A program made the translations under genes and the position numbers. Source: Mycobacterium sp. DL99 (GTDB lineage Bacteria > Actinomycetota > Actinomycetes > Mycobacteriales > Mycobacteriaceae). From it: 64,000 nucleotides of DNA. Of this stretch, positions 44,510-52,568 are shown piece after piece. The notes beneath the pieces are model-generated. The model was not told where the DNA came from and made no database searches. It was given only the letters and a program-made list of their open reading frames with translations. The stretch spans positions 1,204,026-1,268,025 of the forward strand of contig NZ_SJOM01000007.1 of assembly GCF_004762045.1 (NCBI RefSeq), written 5' to 3'. The stretch's first letter is position 1. Each line of letters starts with the position of its first letter.

Positions 44510-44927
44510 CGGGCAGGCCGAGTTGGCCGACGAGGTGTGGCGCGCCCTGACCGCGTTGGTGTTCGACCACCGTGACCGGTGGCGGCGTGCGGTGATCGAG
44601 CGAACCGGACTGCCGTTCAGCCGTATCCGCATCCTGAAACGGCTGGCGCGCGAACCGCTGACGGTCAAGCAGCTGGCCTACGCGGCGACGGTCGATGCCC
44701 CGGCGGCCACGGTCGCGGTCAACGACCTTGAGGAGCGCGGGCTGGTGGTGCGTGAGGTCGACCCGGCCAACCGGCGCTGCAAGCTGGTCTCGCTCACCGA
44801 CGCCGGGCGCGCATTGCTGGCGCGCATCGACCGGGTCGAGGACCCGGCGCCGGAAGTGCTCGCAGCGCTCGACGCCGGGGACCTCGAAGCCCTGCGGGTG
44901 ATCCTGCGCAAGGTCACCGGGCCGTAG
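44499..44927 (+). CDS. MarR-family regulator of the adjacent exporter
   Basis: A 142-residue winged-helix regulator. Helix-turn-helix region LTVKQLAYAATVDAPAATVA followed by LEERGLVVREVDPANRRC (wing) and LVSLTDAGRALLARI. It starts 11 bp before the exporter stop. Typical of MarR proteins that repress an upstream exporter gene and are released by its substrate. Convergent with the SnoaL-like gene at a 15-bp gap. Confidence 0.9.
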   Translation: MSGDGQAELADEVWRALTALVFDHRDRWRRAVIERTGLPFSRIRILKRLAREPLTVKQLAYAATVDAPAATVAVNDLEERGLVVREVDPANRRCKLVSLTDAGRALLARIDRVEDPAPEVLAALDAGDLEALRVILRKVTGP

Positions 44928-44942
44928 CCGTGTCGATCGGGA

Positions 44943-45350
44943 TCAGCTCTCGCCCCACCCGCCCTGCACCATGGTCTGGAACTTCCAGTCGCCGTCGCAC
45001 TTGACCAGCAGATCGCCGTAGCGCACCTGCTGGCTGAACCCGTCGGCGGTGAACGTCGCGTCGGTGATGACGAACACCAGGTTCTCGTTGATGAAGTGCG
45101 GCGTGCGCGTCGACTCCATCGCGAAATCGGTGTTCTGGCCCAACTGTTCGGCCATCTGGGCGATGAACCCGGCGCGGTCGACGGACTCGGCGCTGCCGTC
45201 GGTCACCTCGTTGAGCGGAAACATCGCCTGATCCGCCATGCCCTCGACGTCCTTGTTCAGCGCCAGTGCGTCGTAGCGGGCGAACCAGGCCAGCACCGAG
45301 TCGACATCGGCGGTGGTGGGGGTGAATTCGCAGGCCTGTGGCGTGGTCAT
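44943..45350 (-). CDS. SnoaL/NTF2-like protein
   Basis: A 135-residue single-domain cone-fold protein: VDSVLAWFARYDALALNKDV, AESVDRAGFIAQMAEQLG, TPHFINENLVFVITDATFTA, LLVKCDGDWKFQTMVQGG. No enzyme motif is diagnostic; relatives are ring cyclases, isomerases or ligand-binding proteins. ATG chosen at 45350 because upstream sequence is the TetR operator region. Divergent from the TetR gene across a 62-bp promoter. Confidence 0.82.
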   Translation of the reverse strand: MTTPQACEFTPTTADVDSVLAWFARYDALALNKDVEGMADQAMFPLNEVTDGSAESVDRAGFIAQMAEQLGQNTDFAMESTRTPHFINENLVFVITDATFTADGFSQQVRYGDLLVKCDGDWKFQTMVQGGWGES

Positions 45351-45376
45351 CAAGGGGCTCCTCGGCGGTAGAATTA

Positions 45377-45409
45377 CTCTGTACGGCATATACTGTACAT
45401 AGTACAGAG
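45377..45409. promoter_or_regulatory. TetR operator between the snoaL-like gene and tetR
   Basis: CTCTGTAC at 45377-45384 and its inverted copy GTACAGAG at 45402-45409 form an outer dyad; within it CTGTAC-ATA-GTACAG (45393-45407) is a perfect 15-bp palindrome. It lies between the two divergent genes, 4 bp before the tetR ATG, so it is probably the autoregulatory site of that protein. Confidence 0.65.
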
Positions 45410-45412
45410 AGG

Positions 45413-46198
45413 ATGGATGGCGTGGCAGAACGCGCAGGTGGGAATCGCAGCAGTGCCGGCGATCCGGTGCGCACGCTCGAACTGCTCTGGCGTGAGCCCG
45501 GTCAGGGCGCTCGCACACGCGGCCCGAAGCAACGCACGACGGTGGACGCGGTGGTTGACGCCGCCATCCGGATCGCCGATGCGGACGGCCTTGATGCGCT
45601 CACGATGCGGGCGGTCGCCGTGCAACTGGGCGTGACGCCGATGGCCACCTACACCTATGTGCCGGGCAAGGCCGAACTGCTGGACCTGATGGTCGATACC
45701 GTGTACCGGCAGATGCCGCGCCGCGACTTCGCCGGAAAGCCGTGGCGGGAAAAGGTTTCCATGATCGCCGAGGACAACCTCGCGATGTTCGAGAGGCACC
45801 CCTGGATCACCTACCTGCCCACGACCCGCCCGCCGCTGGGCCCGGGCATGATGGCGAAGTACGACCACGAGCTGAGCGCGTTCGATTCACTCGGACTCAC
45901 TGACCTCGAAATTGATTCGGCACTGACGTATGTGTTGGGCTTCGTCAACTCGGTGGCCCGGATTGCCATCGATTCGCGCCGGGCCGCAGCCGACAGCGGC
46001 CAGAGTGACGGGCAGTGGTGGGAACGCGTCGGCCCGCTGCTGGAGCGTGTCCTCGACGGTGACAGGTACCCGTTGGCCTCACGGGTGGGGACGGCGGCCG
46101 GTCAGGCATTCGACGCGGCCTACAGTGCCGTGCACGCCTACGAGTTCGGGTTGGCGCGTGTGTTGGACGGGCTGGCCGACCTCATCGACGCCGCCTGA
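45413..46198 (+). CDS. TetR-family regulator with TetR_C-type ligand domain
   Basis: A 261-residue regulator. The N-terminal tail (1-38, basic) precedes the helix-turn-helix: TTVDAVVDAAIRIADADGLD, LTMRAVAVQLGVTPMATYTY, GKAELLDLMVDTVY. The C-terminal helical domain (105-255) has the Trp/Tyr-rich pocket of the TetR_C_1 family (TYVLGFVNSVARIAIDS). The ATG sits inside GAGAGGATGG and directly after the TetR operator. It probably represses itself and the divergent SnoaL-like gene; the ligand is unknown. Confidence 0.88.
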   Translation: MDGVAERAGGNRSSAGDPVRTLELLWREPGQGARTRGPKQRTTVDAVVDAAIRIADADGLDALTMRAVAVQLGVTPMATYTYVPGKAELLDLMVDTVYRQMPRRDFAGKPWREKVSMIAEDNLAMFERHPWITYLPTTRPPLGPGMMAKYDHELSAFDSLGLTDLEIDSALTYVLGFVNSVARIAIDSRRAAADSGQSDGQWWERVGPLLERVLDGDRYPLASRVGTAAGQAFDAAYSAVHAYEFGLARVLDGLADLIDAA

Positions 46199-46208
46199 GC
46201 CTGTCGTC

Positions 46209-47765
46209 TCAGCCTTCGAGTACCGCCATCGCGGCGTTGTGCCCGCCGATGCCGGAGACGGCGCCACCGCGCACCGAACCCGAGCCGCACAACAGGATCC
46301 GGTCATGCGCGGTGGCCACACCCCAGCGCTGCGCCGGCGTTTCCAACGGAGCGTCGTCCTCAGCGAACGGCCACCGCAGCGCGCCGTGGAAGATGTTGCC
46401 CGCGGTCATCCCGAGGGCCTGTTCCAGGTCGGCGGTGGTCTTGGACTCGATACACAGCCGGCCGGCGCCGTCCTCCATGAGGACATCCTGGATCGGTTCG
46501 GCCAGAACCGAATTGAGCGAGTTCAGCACCGCCGAGGTCAGCCGGTCGCGCGTCCGGTCGGGATCGCCGGCGGCCAGTGAGTGCGGGGTGTGCAGACCGA
46601 ATACGGTGAGCGTCTGGGCCCCCGAGCCGCGCAGGTCCTCAGACAGGATGCTGGGATCGGTCAGGGAGTGGCAGTAGATTTCGCACGGGAGCGGATCGGG
46701 GACGCGCCCGGAGGCGGCGGCGTCATAGGCTCCGGCCAGCTGGCTGAAGGTCTCATTGATGTGGAAGGTACCGCCGAATGCCTGCTGGGGCGTGACGTGT
46801 TCGTCCCGAAGCCGGGGGAGTCGACGCAGCATCAGGTTGACCTTCACCTGCGCGCCGGGGGCGGTCTCGGGGGCCGGTTCGCCGAGTAGACCGGCGAGCA
46901 CCGCCGGGGTGACATTGGCCAGCACGCGCTCGGCAGAAACTTGCCGCGCCGTTCCGCCCTGCCGGTAGCGCACCTCACCCTCTGGGTTGACCGCGTAAAC
47001 ATCTGCGCCGGTGATGATTTCGGCACCGAAGCCGGCTGCGGCGGCAGCCAGGGCCCCGCTCACCGCACCCATCCCGCCGACCGGCACGTCCCAGTCGCCG
47101 GTGCCGCCGCCGATCAGGTGGTAGAGAAAGCACGCGTTCTGGATCAGCGACGGATCATCGATGTCGGCGAACGTGCCGATCAGGGCGTCGGTGGCCATCA
47201 CGCCGCGCACCAGATCGTTCGACACCGCGTTGGTGATCGCCTCGCCGATCGGCCGTTCGATCAGCGCTTCCCAGGCCGCGGCGGTTTCGGTGTCGTGTCC
47301 GGTGAGCAGGCCCCGGCGCATCTCGGCCCGGCTGCGCAGCGGCTGCAGCAGCGTCGGCCAGATCCGGGACGTGATCAGCCCGCACCGGCGGTAGAAGTCG
47401 CTGAACCCGGCCGCGTCGGTGCCGGCGCCGATCGCATCGAATGTCGGCTGCGGGCCGATCAGCAGTCCGGTGGCGCCGCCGGTGGCCGGATCGGGCGTGT
47501 AGGACGAGATTCGGCGCCGGGACAGCCGGATTCGGGCTCCCAGGTCGCTGATGATGCGTTGGGGTAGCAGGCTGACCAGGTACGAGTACCGCGACAGGCG
47601 GGCATCCACACCGTCGAAGGCGTGCGCCGAAACTGCCGCGCCGCCTACGTGGTCGAGGCGTTCGAGCACCTGCACCCGGCGTCCCGCCCGGGCCAGGTAG
47701 GCAGCGGCCACCAAGCCGTTGTGCCCGCCGCCGATGATGACGGCGTCCAACGCCTTTCCTGTCAC
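46209..47765 (-). CDS. phytoene-dehydrogenase-like FAD oxidoreductase
   Basis: A 518-residue FAD-dependent oxidoreductase (Rv0897c-like; crtI/Pyroxd2 family). Dinucleotide motif VIIGGGHNGLVAAAYLARAG at 9-28 and the closing LLCGSGSVRGGAVSGIGGHNAAMAVLE. Central segments WDVPVGGMGAVSGALAAAA and VNLMLRRLPRL are typical. Cytoplasmic; acts on polyene or other hydrophobic substrates, not predictable here. ATG start. Convergent with the tetR gene (10-bp gap). Confidence 0.88.
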   Translation of the reverse strand: MTGKALDAVIIGGGHNGLVAAAYLARAGRRVQVLERLDHVGGAAVSAHAFDGVDARLSRYSYLVSLLPQRIISDLGARIRLSRRRISSYTPDPATGGATGLLIGPQPTFDAIGAGTDAAGFSDFYRRCGLITSRIWPTLLQPLRSRAEMRRGLLTGHDTETAAAWEALIERPIGEAITNAVSNDLVRGVMATDALIGTFADIDDPSLIQNACFLYHLIGGGTGDWDVPVGGMGAVSGALAAAAAGFGAEIITGADVYAVNPEGEVRYRQGGTARQVSAERVLANVTPAVLAGLLGEPAPETAPGAQVKVNLMLRRLPRLRDEHVTPQQAFGGTFHINETFSQLAGAYDAAASGRVPDPLPCEIYCHSLTDPSILSEDLRGSGAQTLTVFGLHTPHSLAAGDPDRTRDRLTSAVLNSLNSVLAEPIQDVLMEDGAGRLCIESKTTADLEQALGMTAGNIFHGALRWPFAEDDAPLETPAQRWGVATAHDRILLCGSGSVRGGAVSGIGGHNAAMAVLEG

Positions 47766-47780
47766 GTCACGCCCTGCCGG

Positions 47781-48029
47781 TCAGCCTCGATAGCCTTCGA
47801 CCTCGTCGGCCCCGCGTTTCTCGGCCAGGCCCGGGTCCTGTCCCGTGTCACGCAGCGCACGACGCTGCCGCAACAGGTCCCAACACTGGTCGAGGGCGAC
47901 TTCCAGCGATCTCAGTCGTTGTTGCTCTTCGGATTCGTCTATTTCCCCTCGCTGCAGTTTGGTCCGGAGCTCCTGCTCTTCGGCAACGAGCCGGTGAACT
48001 TCGGCGAGGATGTCCTGATCTTTGGCCAC
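47781..48029 (-). CDS. DUF2630 protein
   Basis: An 82-residue helical protein, mostly charged (DILAEVHRLVAEEQELRTK, LRSLEVALDQCWDLLRQRRA), matching DUF2630 (Rv0898c). Probably a coiled-coil dimer of unknown function. GTG start; the longer in-frame sequence overlaps the divergent FKBP gene. Only 31 bp separate it from that gene, so the two promoters must overlap. Confidence 0.85.
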   Translation of the reverse strand: MAKDQDILAEVHRLVAEEQELRTKLQRGEIDESEEQQRLRSLEVALDQCWDLLRQRRALRDTGQDPGLAEKRGADEVEGYRG

Positions 48030-48060
48030 ACAACCAGTCTGCCGGACTACCGTTGATCCG
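48030..48060. promoter_or_regulatory. 31-bp divergent promoter region (DUF2630/FKBP)
   Basis: Both flanking genes start with GTG and neither has a Shine-Dalgarno sequence. TACCGT at 48048-48053 lies 7 nt before the FKBP GTG, as expected for the -10 of a leaderless mycobacterial message; the opposite gene must use overlapping sequence. Confidence 0.4.
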
Positions 48061-48423
48061 GTGAGTACAAAACCTGAGATCGAGTTTCCGGACGGACCTG
48101 CCCCCACCGAATTGGTGATCAAGGACCTGGTGGTCGGCGACGGCGCCGAGGCGGTGCCCGGCGGCAACGTCGAGGTGCACTACGTGGGCGTCGAATACGA
48201 CTCCGGCGAGGAGTTCGACAGCTCGTGGAATCGCGGAGAATCCATCGAATTTCCATTGCGGGGCCTAATTCAGGGCTGGCAGGACGGAATTCCCGGGATG
48301 CGGGTCGGTGGTCGGCGCCAGCTCATCATTCCGCCGGCACAGGCCTATGGCCCTGCGGGTTCGGGGCATCGGCTTTCGGGCAAGACACTGATCTTCGTGA
48401 TCGATCTGCTCGCCACCCGTTGA
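48061..48423 (+). CDS. FKBP-type peptidyl-prolyl cis-trans isomerase
   Basis: A 120-residue cytoplasmic FKBP. Active-site core VEVHYVGVEYDSGEEFDSSW, IEFPLRGLIQGWQDGIPGM and GGRRQLIIPPAQAYG, ending TLIFVIDLLA. Catalyses prolyl isomerisation. GTG start; a longer frame would overlap DUF2630. Downstream gene is arfA (117-bp gap on the same strand). Confidence 0.93.
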   Translation: MSTKPEIEFPDGPAPTELVIKDLVVGDGAEAVPGGNVEVHYVGVEYDSGEEFDSSWNRGESIEFPLRGLIQGWQDGIPGMRVGGRRQLIIPPAQAYGPAGSGHRLSGKTLIFVIDLLATR

Positions 48424-48540
48424 CGTGTCCTTGGGCTCGGAAAGTATTGGCCGAACCTAACCGTCAATTTCCATTTGCTGCTACCGTCAACCTGTTTCGC
48501 GGCTGTAGATAACTGTTCGTCGACTACAGGAGTGCCCAAA

Positions 48541-49596
48541 ATGTCGGGTTCGGACGAATCTCGGACAATCACAGGCTGGCAAACAGCCTCCAAGTTATAT
48601 CGACGACCACCCGGTTTGGGTTGGTTGCTGGCGCTGGCGGCAGTTCCATTGTTGCTGGGCCTGATCGGATGGGGCGGACTCGACCGCTCGCACAAGAACA
48701 CTGATGTGACGCTTCCCGATGTGAATCCCACGGCGACATTGAACGTTCCGGACGTGAATGCCCCGGACCTCAACGCGCCCAATGTCAATTTGCCGAACCT
48801 CTCGTTCGCGCCGTTGTCGATCGCCCGTAACGGCAACGGCTTCACCCTCACCGGTGATCTGCCCGACGCCGCGGCCAAAGCCTCGCTGTTGGATTGGCTG
48901 CGCGGAAAGTTCGGTGCGGACGTCAATCTGGTCGACAACCTGAATCTGCGTCCGGGTGTGAGCACCCCCGATGTGTCGGCCCTGGGCAAGGTGTTCGACG
49001 CCGCGGCCGAGGGCATTCCGGATTTCAACTTCAGCGTCGACGGTGACACGCTGACGCTGACCGGTACGGCGCCGTCGGCGCAGGTGCGTGACGCGGTCGA
49101 GGCGGCCGCGAAGGCGGCCTGGCCGAACATCAAGCTCGTCAACAACATTCAGATCGCGGCCGCTCCGGCTGCCCCCGCGCCACCGGCGCCCGCGGCTCCT
49201 GGTGCACCGGGTGCTCCCGGTGGCACACCGGGACCCTGCGCGGCGTTGCAGGGCGATGTGAGTGCACTGCTGCGTACTCCGATCAACTTCAGCACCGACG
49301 GGTTCGCTGTGGCCCCGTCGTCGCAGCAGCTGCTGTCGCAGGTGGCTGACAAGCTCAAGTCGTGCGAAGGCGCAAAGGTGGCCGTCACCGGTTACACCGA
49401 CAGCTCGGGTAATGACGCCATCAACATCCCGCTGAGCGGCAACCGCGCCAAAGCCGTTGCCGATTATCTGGTTTCGCAGGGTCTGGCGGCCGATCACGTG
49501 ACGTCGTCCGGCGCGGGTTCGGCGAATCCGATCGCCGGCAATGACACCCCCGAAGGCATGGCGAAGAACCGCCGCGTCGAGATCACGGTCAGTTAG
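48541..49596 (+). CDS. arfA: ArfA/OmpATb acid-response envelope protein
   Basis: A 351-residue envelope protein of the OmpATb type (Rv0899, 326 aa). An N-terminal helix (GWLLALAAVPLLLGLIGWGG, residues 27-46) anchors it. The central BON-like domain (70-205) follows; an Ala/Pro/Gly-rich linker (208-232) leads to the OmpA-like peptidoglycan-binding domain (235-351) with INFSTDGFAVAP, VTGYTDSSGND, LSGNRAKAVADYL and NRRVEITV. In M. tuberculosis it aids ammonia release and pH adaptation. ATG with AGGAG 8 nt upstream. Confidence 0.95.
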   Translation: MSGSDESRTITGWQTASKLYRRPPGLGWLLALAAVPLLLGLIGWGGLDRSHKNTDVTLPDVNPTATLNVPDVNAPDLNAPNVNLPNLSFAPLSIARNGNGFTLTGDLPDAAAKASLLDWLRGKFGADVNLVDNLNLRPGVSTPDVSALGKVFDAAAEGIPDFNFSVDGDTLTLTGTAPSAQVRDAVEAAAKAAWPNIKLVNNIQIAAAPAAPAPPAPAAPGAPGAPGGTPGPCAALQGDVSALLRTPINFSTDGFAVAPSSQQLLSQVADKLKSCEGAKVAVTGYTDSSGNDAINIPLSGNRAKAVADYLVSQGLAADHVTSSGAGSANPIAGNDTPEGMAKNRRVEITVS

Positions 49597-49607
49597 GGAG
49601 ATTCGAC

Positions 49608-49763
49608 ATGGACTTCGTAATCCAGTGGTTGTGGTATCTGCTCGCGTTCGTGGTGGGGTCTCTGGTGGCCTGGCTGATTTCGGTGGTGACCGTCAAGCCC
49701 ACCAGTGAGGAAGAGGCGTTCGCCGAACTGCCCGGCTCGCGTGAGATTGGAGCAGGACGATGA
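49608..49763 (+). CDS. arfB: ArfB small membrane protein
   Basis: A 51-residue protein with one membrane helix (WLWYLLAFVVGSLVAWLISV) and an acidic C-terminus (KPTSEEEAFAELPGSREIG), second gene of the arf operon (Rv0900 is of the same size). AGGGAG is 8 nt before the ATG. The stop overlaps the arfC start (ATGA at 49760-49763). Needed with ArfA and ArfC for ammonia secretion in M. tuberculosis. Confidence 0.9.
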   Translation: MDFVIQWLWYLLAFVVGSLVAWLISVVTVKPTSEEEAFAELPGSREIGAGR

Positions 49764-50365
49764 GCGATCTGAACTGGTGGTTGATGGCCCTGGCCTTCGT
49801 GCTCGGGCTGGTGCTGACGCTGGCGCTGACCCTGCGCAGGGTGAAGCGGGAGGTGCCGGTGTACGGCGCCCTGGGGCGTCGGCCCGATGCTGCGGCGGCG
49901 GCCGGGGACGGTAAGGCCGCGGCCGCTGGTGGAACGGCCGGTGCTGCAACGGCTGTCGCCGATGACGCCACGACCAAGCTGCCCAGGGTCGGTTCGGGGG
50001 ACGAGCCCACCACCCAGCTGCCCAAGGTCACCAGCGCGGGTGCCGCGGCGGCGGGTGCGGCTGCCGCCGGTGCCGCCGGGGCGGCCAAGTTCGCCTCCGG
50101 CGGGGGTGCTCACGAGGCTGCCGGTGACGGCGTCAAGGTCGTCGAGGAGACGCCGTACGGTGCCGGTTCGGTCCGGGTCTCGGGTGCGGGCACGCCGACG
50201 GGTTATCTGATCAAGGGCAACGAGGATTCGATGCTCTATCACTCGCCGGAGAGTCCGTCGTACTCGGTGACCATCGCCGAGATCTGGTTCGCCGACGTCG
50301 AATCCGCCGAGGAGGCCGGGTTCAACCGATGGGACAGCGGTAAGTCCCAGCGCGACAAGAAGTAG
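49760..50365 (+). CDS. arfC: ArfC membrane protein
   Basis: A 201-residue protein with one N-terminal helix (WWLMALAFVLGLVLTLALTL), a long Ala/Gly-rich linker (45-115), then a compact C-terminal domain (GTPTGYLIKGNEDSMLYHSP, FADVESAEEAGFNRWDSG) typical of Rv0901 and of small domains in sunset-like/ channel-accessory proteins. ATG overlapping the arfB stop. Third gene of the arf operon; a terminator follows 12 bp after the stop. Confidence 0.9.
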   Translation: MSDLNWWLMALAFVLGLVLTLALTLRRVKREVPVYGALGRRPDAAAAAGDGKAAAAGGTAGAATAVADDATTKLPRVGSGDEPTTQLPKVTSAGAAAAGAAAAGAAGAAKFASGGGAHEAAGDGVKVVEETPYGAGSVRVSGAGTPTGYLIKGNEDSMLYHSPESPSYSVTIAEIWFADVESAEEAGFNRWDSGKSQRDKK

Positions 50366-50376
50366 CGGCAACGCAG

Positions 50377-50415
50377 ATCGCCCGCCTCCACAACCGGAGG
50401 CGGGCGATTTGTGTT
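50377..50415 (+). terminator. terminator after arfC
   Basis: Arms of 13 bp (50377-50389 and 50396-50408, ATCGCCCGCCTCC and complement) with a 6-nt loop, followed by TTGTGTT. It lies 12 bp after the arfC stop and 11-18 bp before the convergent prrB stop, so it probably ends both transcripts. Confidence 0.8.
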
Positions 50416-50425
50416 CGGTGCGTGG

Positions 50426-51766
50426 TCAATGCGGGCCGGGCAGGCGCAGCAGCAGCCGCGCCCCGCCCAGTGGGCTCGATTCCAGAGTGGCTGTGCCACC
50501 GTGTAATTCGGCCTGCTGGGCCACCAGTGCCAGTCCCAGGCCGGAGCCCAACCTCGATGCCGTCGATCCCCGGGAGAAGCGTTCGAACACCATCACGCGT
50601 TCTTCCTCGGGCACACCCACGCCGTCGTCGTCCACCGCGATCTCCACGCCCTCGCGGGAGCTCACCGCCGACAACAGCACTCGGGTGGCGCCGCCGTGTT
50701 TGACGGCGTTGGCGATCGCGTTGTCCACGGCCAGCCGCAGCCCGGTGGGCAGTCCGATGATGATCACCGTCGGTGAGGGCGCCAGCGCGACGTCGAGATC
50801 GGGGTAGACGCGCATGGCGTCGTGGGCGGCGCGGTCGAGCAGTTCGGTGATGTCGACGGTGACGTGGTCGTCGGTGGTGGACAACTCGCCCTGGGCGAGG
50901 CGTTCCAAGGCGCCGAGGGTGGCCTCGATCCGCGACTGCGTGCGGATGACGTCGTTGACCACTTCCTTACGCTCATCGTCGGGCAGGTCCAGGGTCGACA
51001 GGACCTCCAGGTTGGTCCGCATCGCGGTCAGCGGGGTGCGCAGCTCGTGGGCGGACACCGAGGCGAAGTCGCGGGCCGAGGCCAACGCGGCCTTGGTGCG
51101 GTCCTGTTCCTTCCAGATGCGTTTCAACATGCCGTTGACGGCGTCGGCGATCTCGACGGCCTCGCTGGCACCGCGCACCTCGACGTCGGGAGCCTCGTCG
51201 CCCGCCTCGATCTCGCGGGTCTGCTCGGCCAGTCGTTTGAGCGGGCGCACCGCGAACGCGGCCAGCACCCAGCCCAGCACCGTGGCCGCACCGACCGCGA
51301 ACACACAGATGATGAGCACCCGGCGGTGCAGGTTGTTGGTGTCGGCGATGGTGGCGTCGTAGGTCGCGCCGACTGCCACCCACATGGGTCCGGGGGCGGG
51401 AATCTGCACGGTGCGCACCCGCCAGCGCACGCCGTCTATGTAGGTGTCGGCGTATCCGTCGGGCAGCTCGGGCAGGATCACGTTCGAGTTCGACGAGACG
51501 TTTCCGGCCTGGCGCACGGTGATCACCGCGTCCTGGTCGCTCGGGGAGCGGGGGATCTCGCCGAGGCCCCGCGGCAGGAACGGGATGGCGAAGCCGGCGG
51601 CTTCGTCGAGGCGGCGGTCCAGCCGTTCCTTGCGGTCGTTGGTGATGCCGACCCAGACGATGGTTCCGACGATGACGACGACGATCGCCGCGCCTATGGC
51701 GGTGGCGAACGCGACCCGGGTCCGCAGCGACGGTGTGCGGCGGAAGATCCGGGTCAGCGGCCTCAT
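50426..51766 (-). CDS. prrB: sensor histidine kinase PrrB
   Basis: A 446-residue membrane kinase. Helices at 20-42 and 149-171 bracket an extracellular sensor region; a HAMP domain (172-225) leads to the dimerisation/phosphorylation domain with His240 in SVSAHELRTPLTAMR, then N-box DNAIANAVKHGG, G1 DDDGVGVPEEE, G2 GSGLGLALV. Pairs with PrrA (Rv0902c/Rv0903c). ATG start. Four base pairs separate it from the prrA stop, so they form one transcript. Confidence 0.95.
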   Translation of the reverse strand: MRPLTRIFRRTPSLRTRVAFATAIGAAIVVVIVGTIVWVGITNDRKERLDRRLDEAAGFAIPFLPRGLGEIPRSPSDQDAVITVRQAGNVSSNSNVILPELPDGYADTYIDGVRWRVRTVQIPAPGPMWVAVGATYDATIADTNNLHRRVLIICVFAVGAATVLGWVLAAFAVRPLKRLAEQTREIEAGDEAPDVEVRGASEAVEIADAVNGMLKRIWKEQDRTKAALASARDFASVSAHELRTPLTAMRTNLEVLSTLDLPDDERKEVVNDVIRTQSRIEATLGALERLAQGELSTTDDHVTVDITELLDRAAHDAMRVYPDLDVALAPSPTVIIIGLPTGLRLAVDNAIANAVKHGGATRVLLSAVSSREGVEIAVDDDGVGVPEEERVMVFERFSRGSTASRLGSGLGLALVAQQAELHGGTATLESSPLGGARLLLRLPGPH

Positions 51767-51770
51767 TTCG

Positions 51771-52490
51771 CTATTGGGTCCTGAGGACGAATCCGACCCC
51801 GCGGACGGTGTGCAGTAGTCGCGGCGCGCCGCCGGCTTCCAGTTTGCGGCGCAGGTACCCGATGAATACGTCCACCACGTTGGTGTCGGCGGCGAAGTCG
51901 TAGCCCCAGACCAGTTCCAGCAACTGCGCCCGGGACAGCACGGCGGTCTTGTGCTCGGCCAGCACGGCCAGCAGGTCGAACTCGCGTTTGGTCAGGTCCA
52001 CGTCCACACCGTTGACGCGGGCGCGGCGGCCGGGGATGTCGACCTCCAGTGGGCCGACCTGGATGGTCTCGGAAGAGAAGGTGGCCGATGCGCCGCGGCG
52101 GCGCAGCAGCGCCTTGACCCTGGCCACCAGTTCCTGCAGCACGAACGGTTTGACCAGGTAGTCGTCGGCGCCGGCTTCCAGGCCGGCCACGCGGTCGTCG
52201 ACGCTGCTGCGGGCCGAGAGCACGCAGACCGGCACGTCGTTGTCCATCGCGCGCAGCGCGGTCACCACACTGACGCCGTCGAGTACCGGCATGTTGATGT
52301 CGAGCACGATCGCGTCCGGGCGGGTCTCGGTGGCGCTGCGCAGCGCCTCGGCCCCATCCACGGCCGTCGAGACGGTGAACCCGGACAGCCGCAGCCCGCG
52401 TTCCAGCGACGCGAGCACGTCAGGGTCGTCGTCTACGACGAGGACCCGGGGCGAGGCCATGCCACCGGTAGCGCTATCCATAACCGCCAT
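51771..52490 (-). CDS. prrA: response regulator PrrA
   Basis: A 239-residue OmpR-type regulator. Receiver domain 13-128 with acidic pocket VVDDDPDV and phospho-acceptor Asp64 in [12 protein letters not shown], Lys in DYLVKPF; winged-helix domain 140-239 ([38 protein letters not shown]). Essential in M. tuberculosis for early adaptation in macrophages. ATG at 52490 gives MAVMDS...; an internal ATG at 52481 is possible. Divergent from the first ABC transporter gene. Confidence 0.95.
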   Translation of the reverse strand: MAVMDSATGGMASPRVLVVDDDPDVLASLERGLRLSGFTVSTAVDGAEALRSATETRPDAIVLDINMPVLDGVSVVTALRAMDNDVPVCVLSARSSVDDRVAGLEAGADDYLVKPFVLQELVARVKALLRRRGASATFSSETIQVGPLEVDIPGRRARVNGVDVDLTKREFDLLAVLAEHKTAVLSRAQLLELVWGYDFAADTNVVDVFIGYLRRKLEAGGAPRLLHTVRGVGFVLRTQ

Positions 52491-52568
52491 CTTGCCCGAT
52501 GAACAACGGTGAATCGCGCAGGCGCCCGGGAAGTCTTTGACCTCAATAATTGTTCAGGTTTTACGGTG

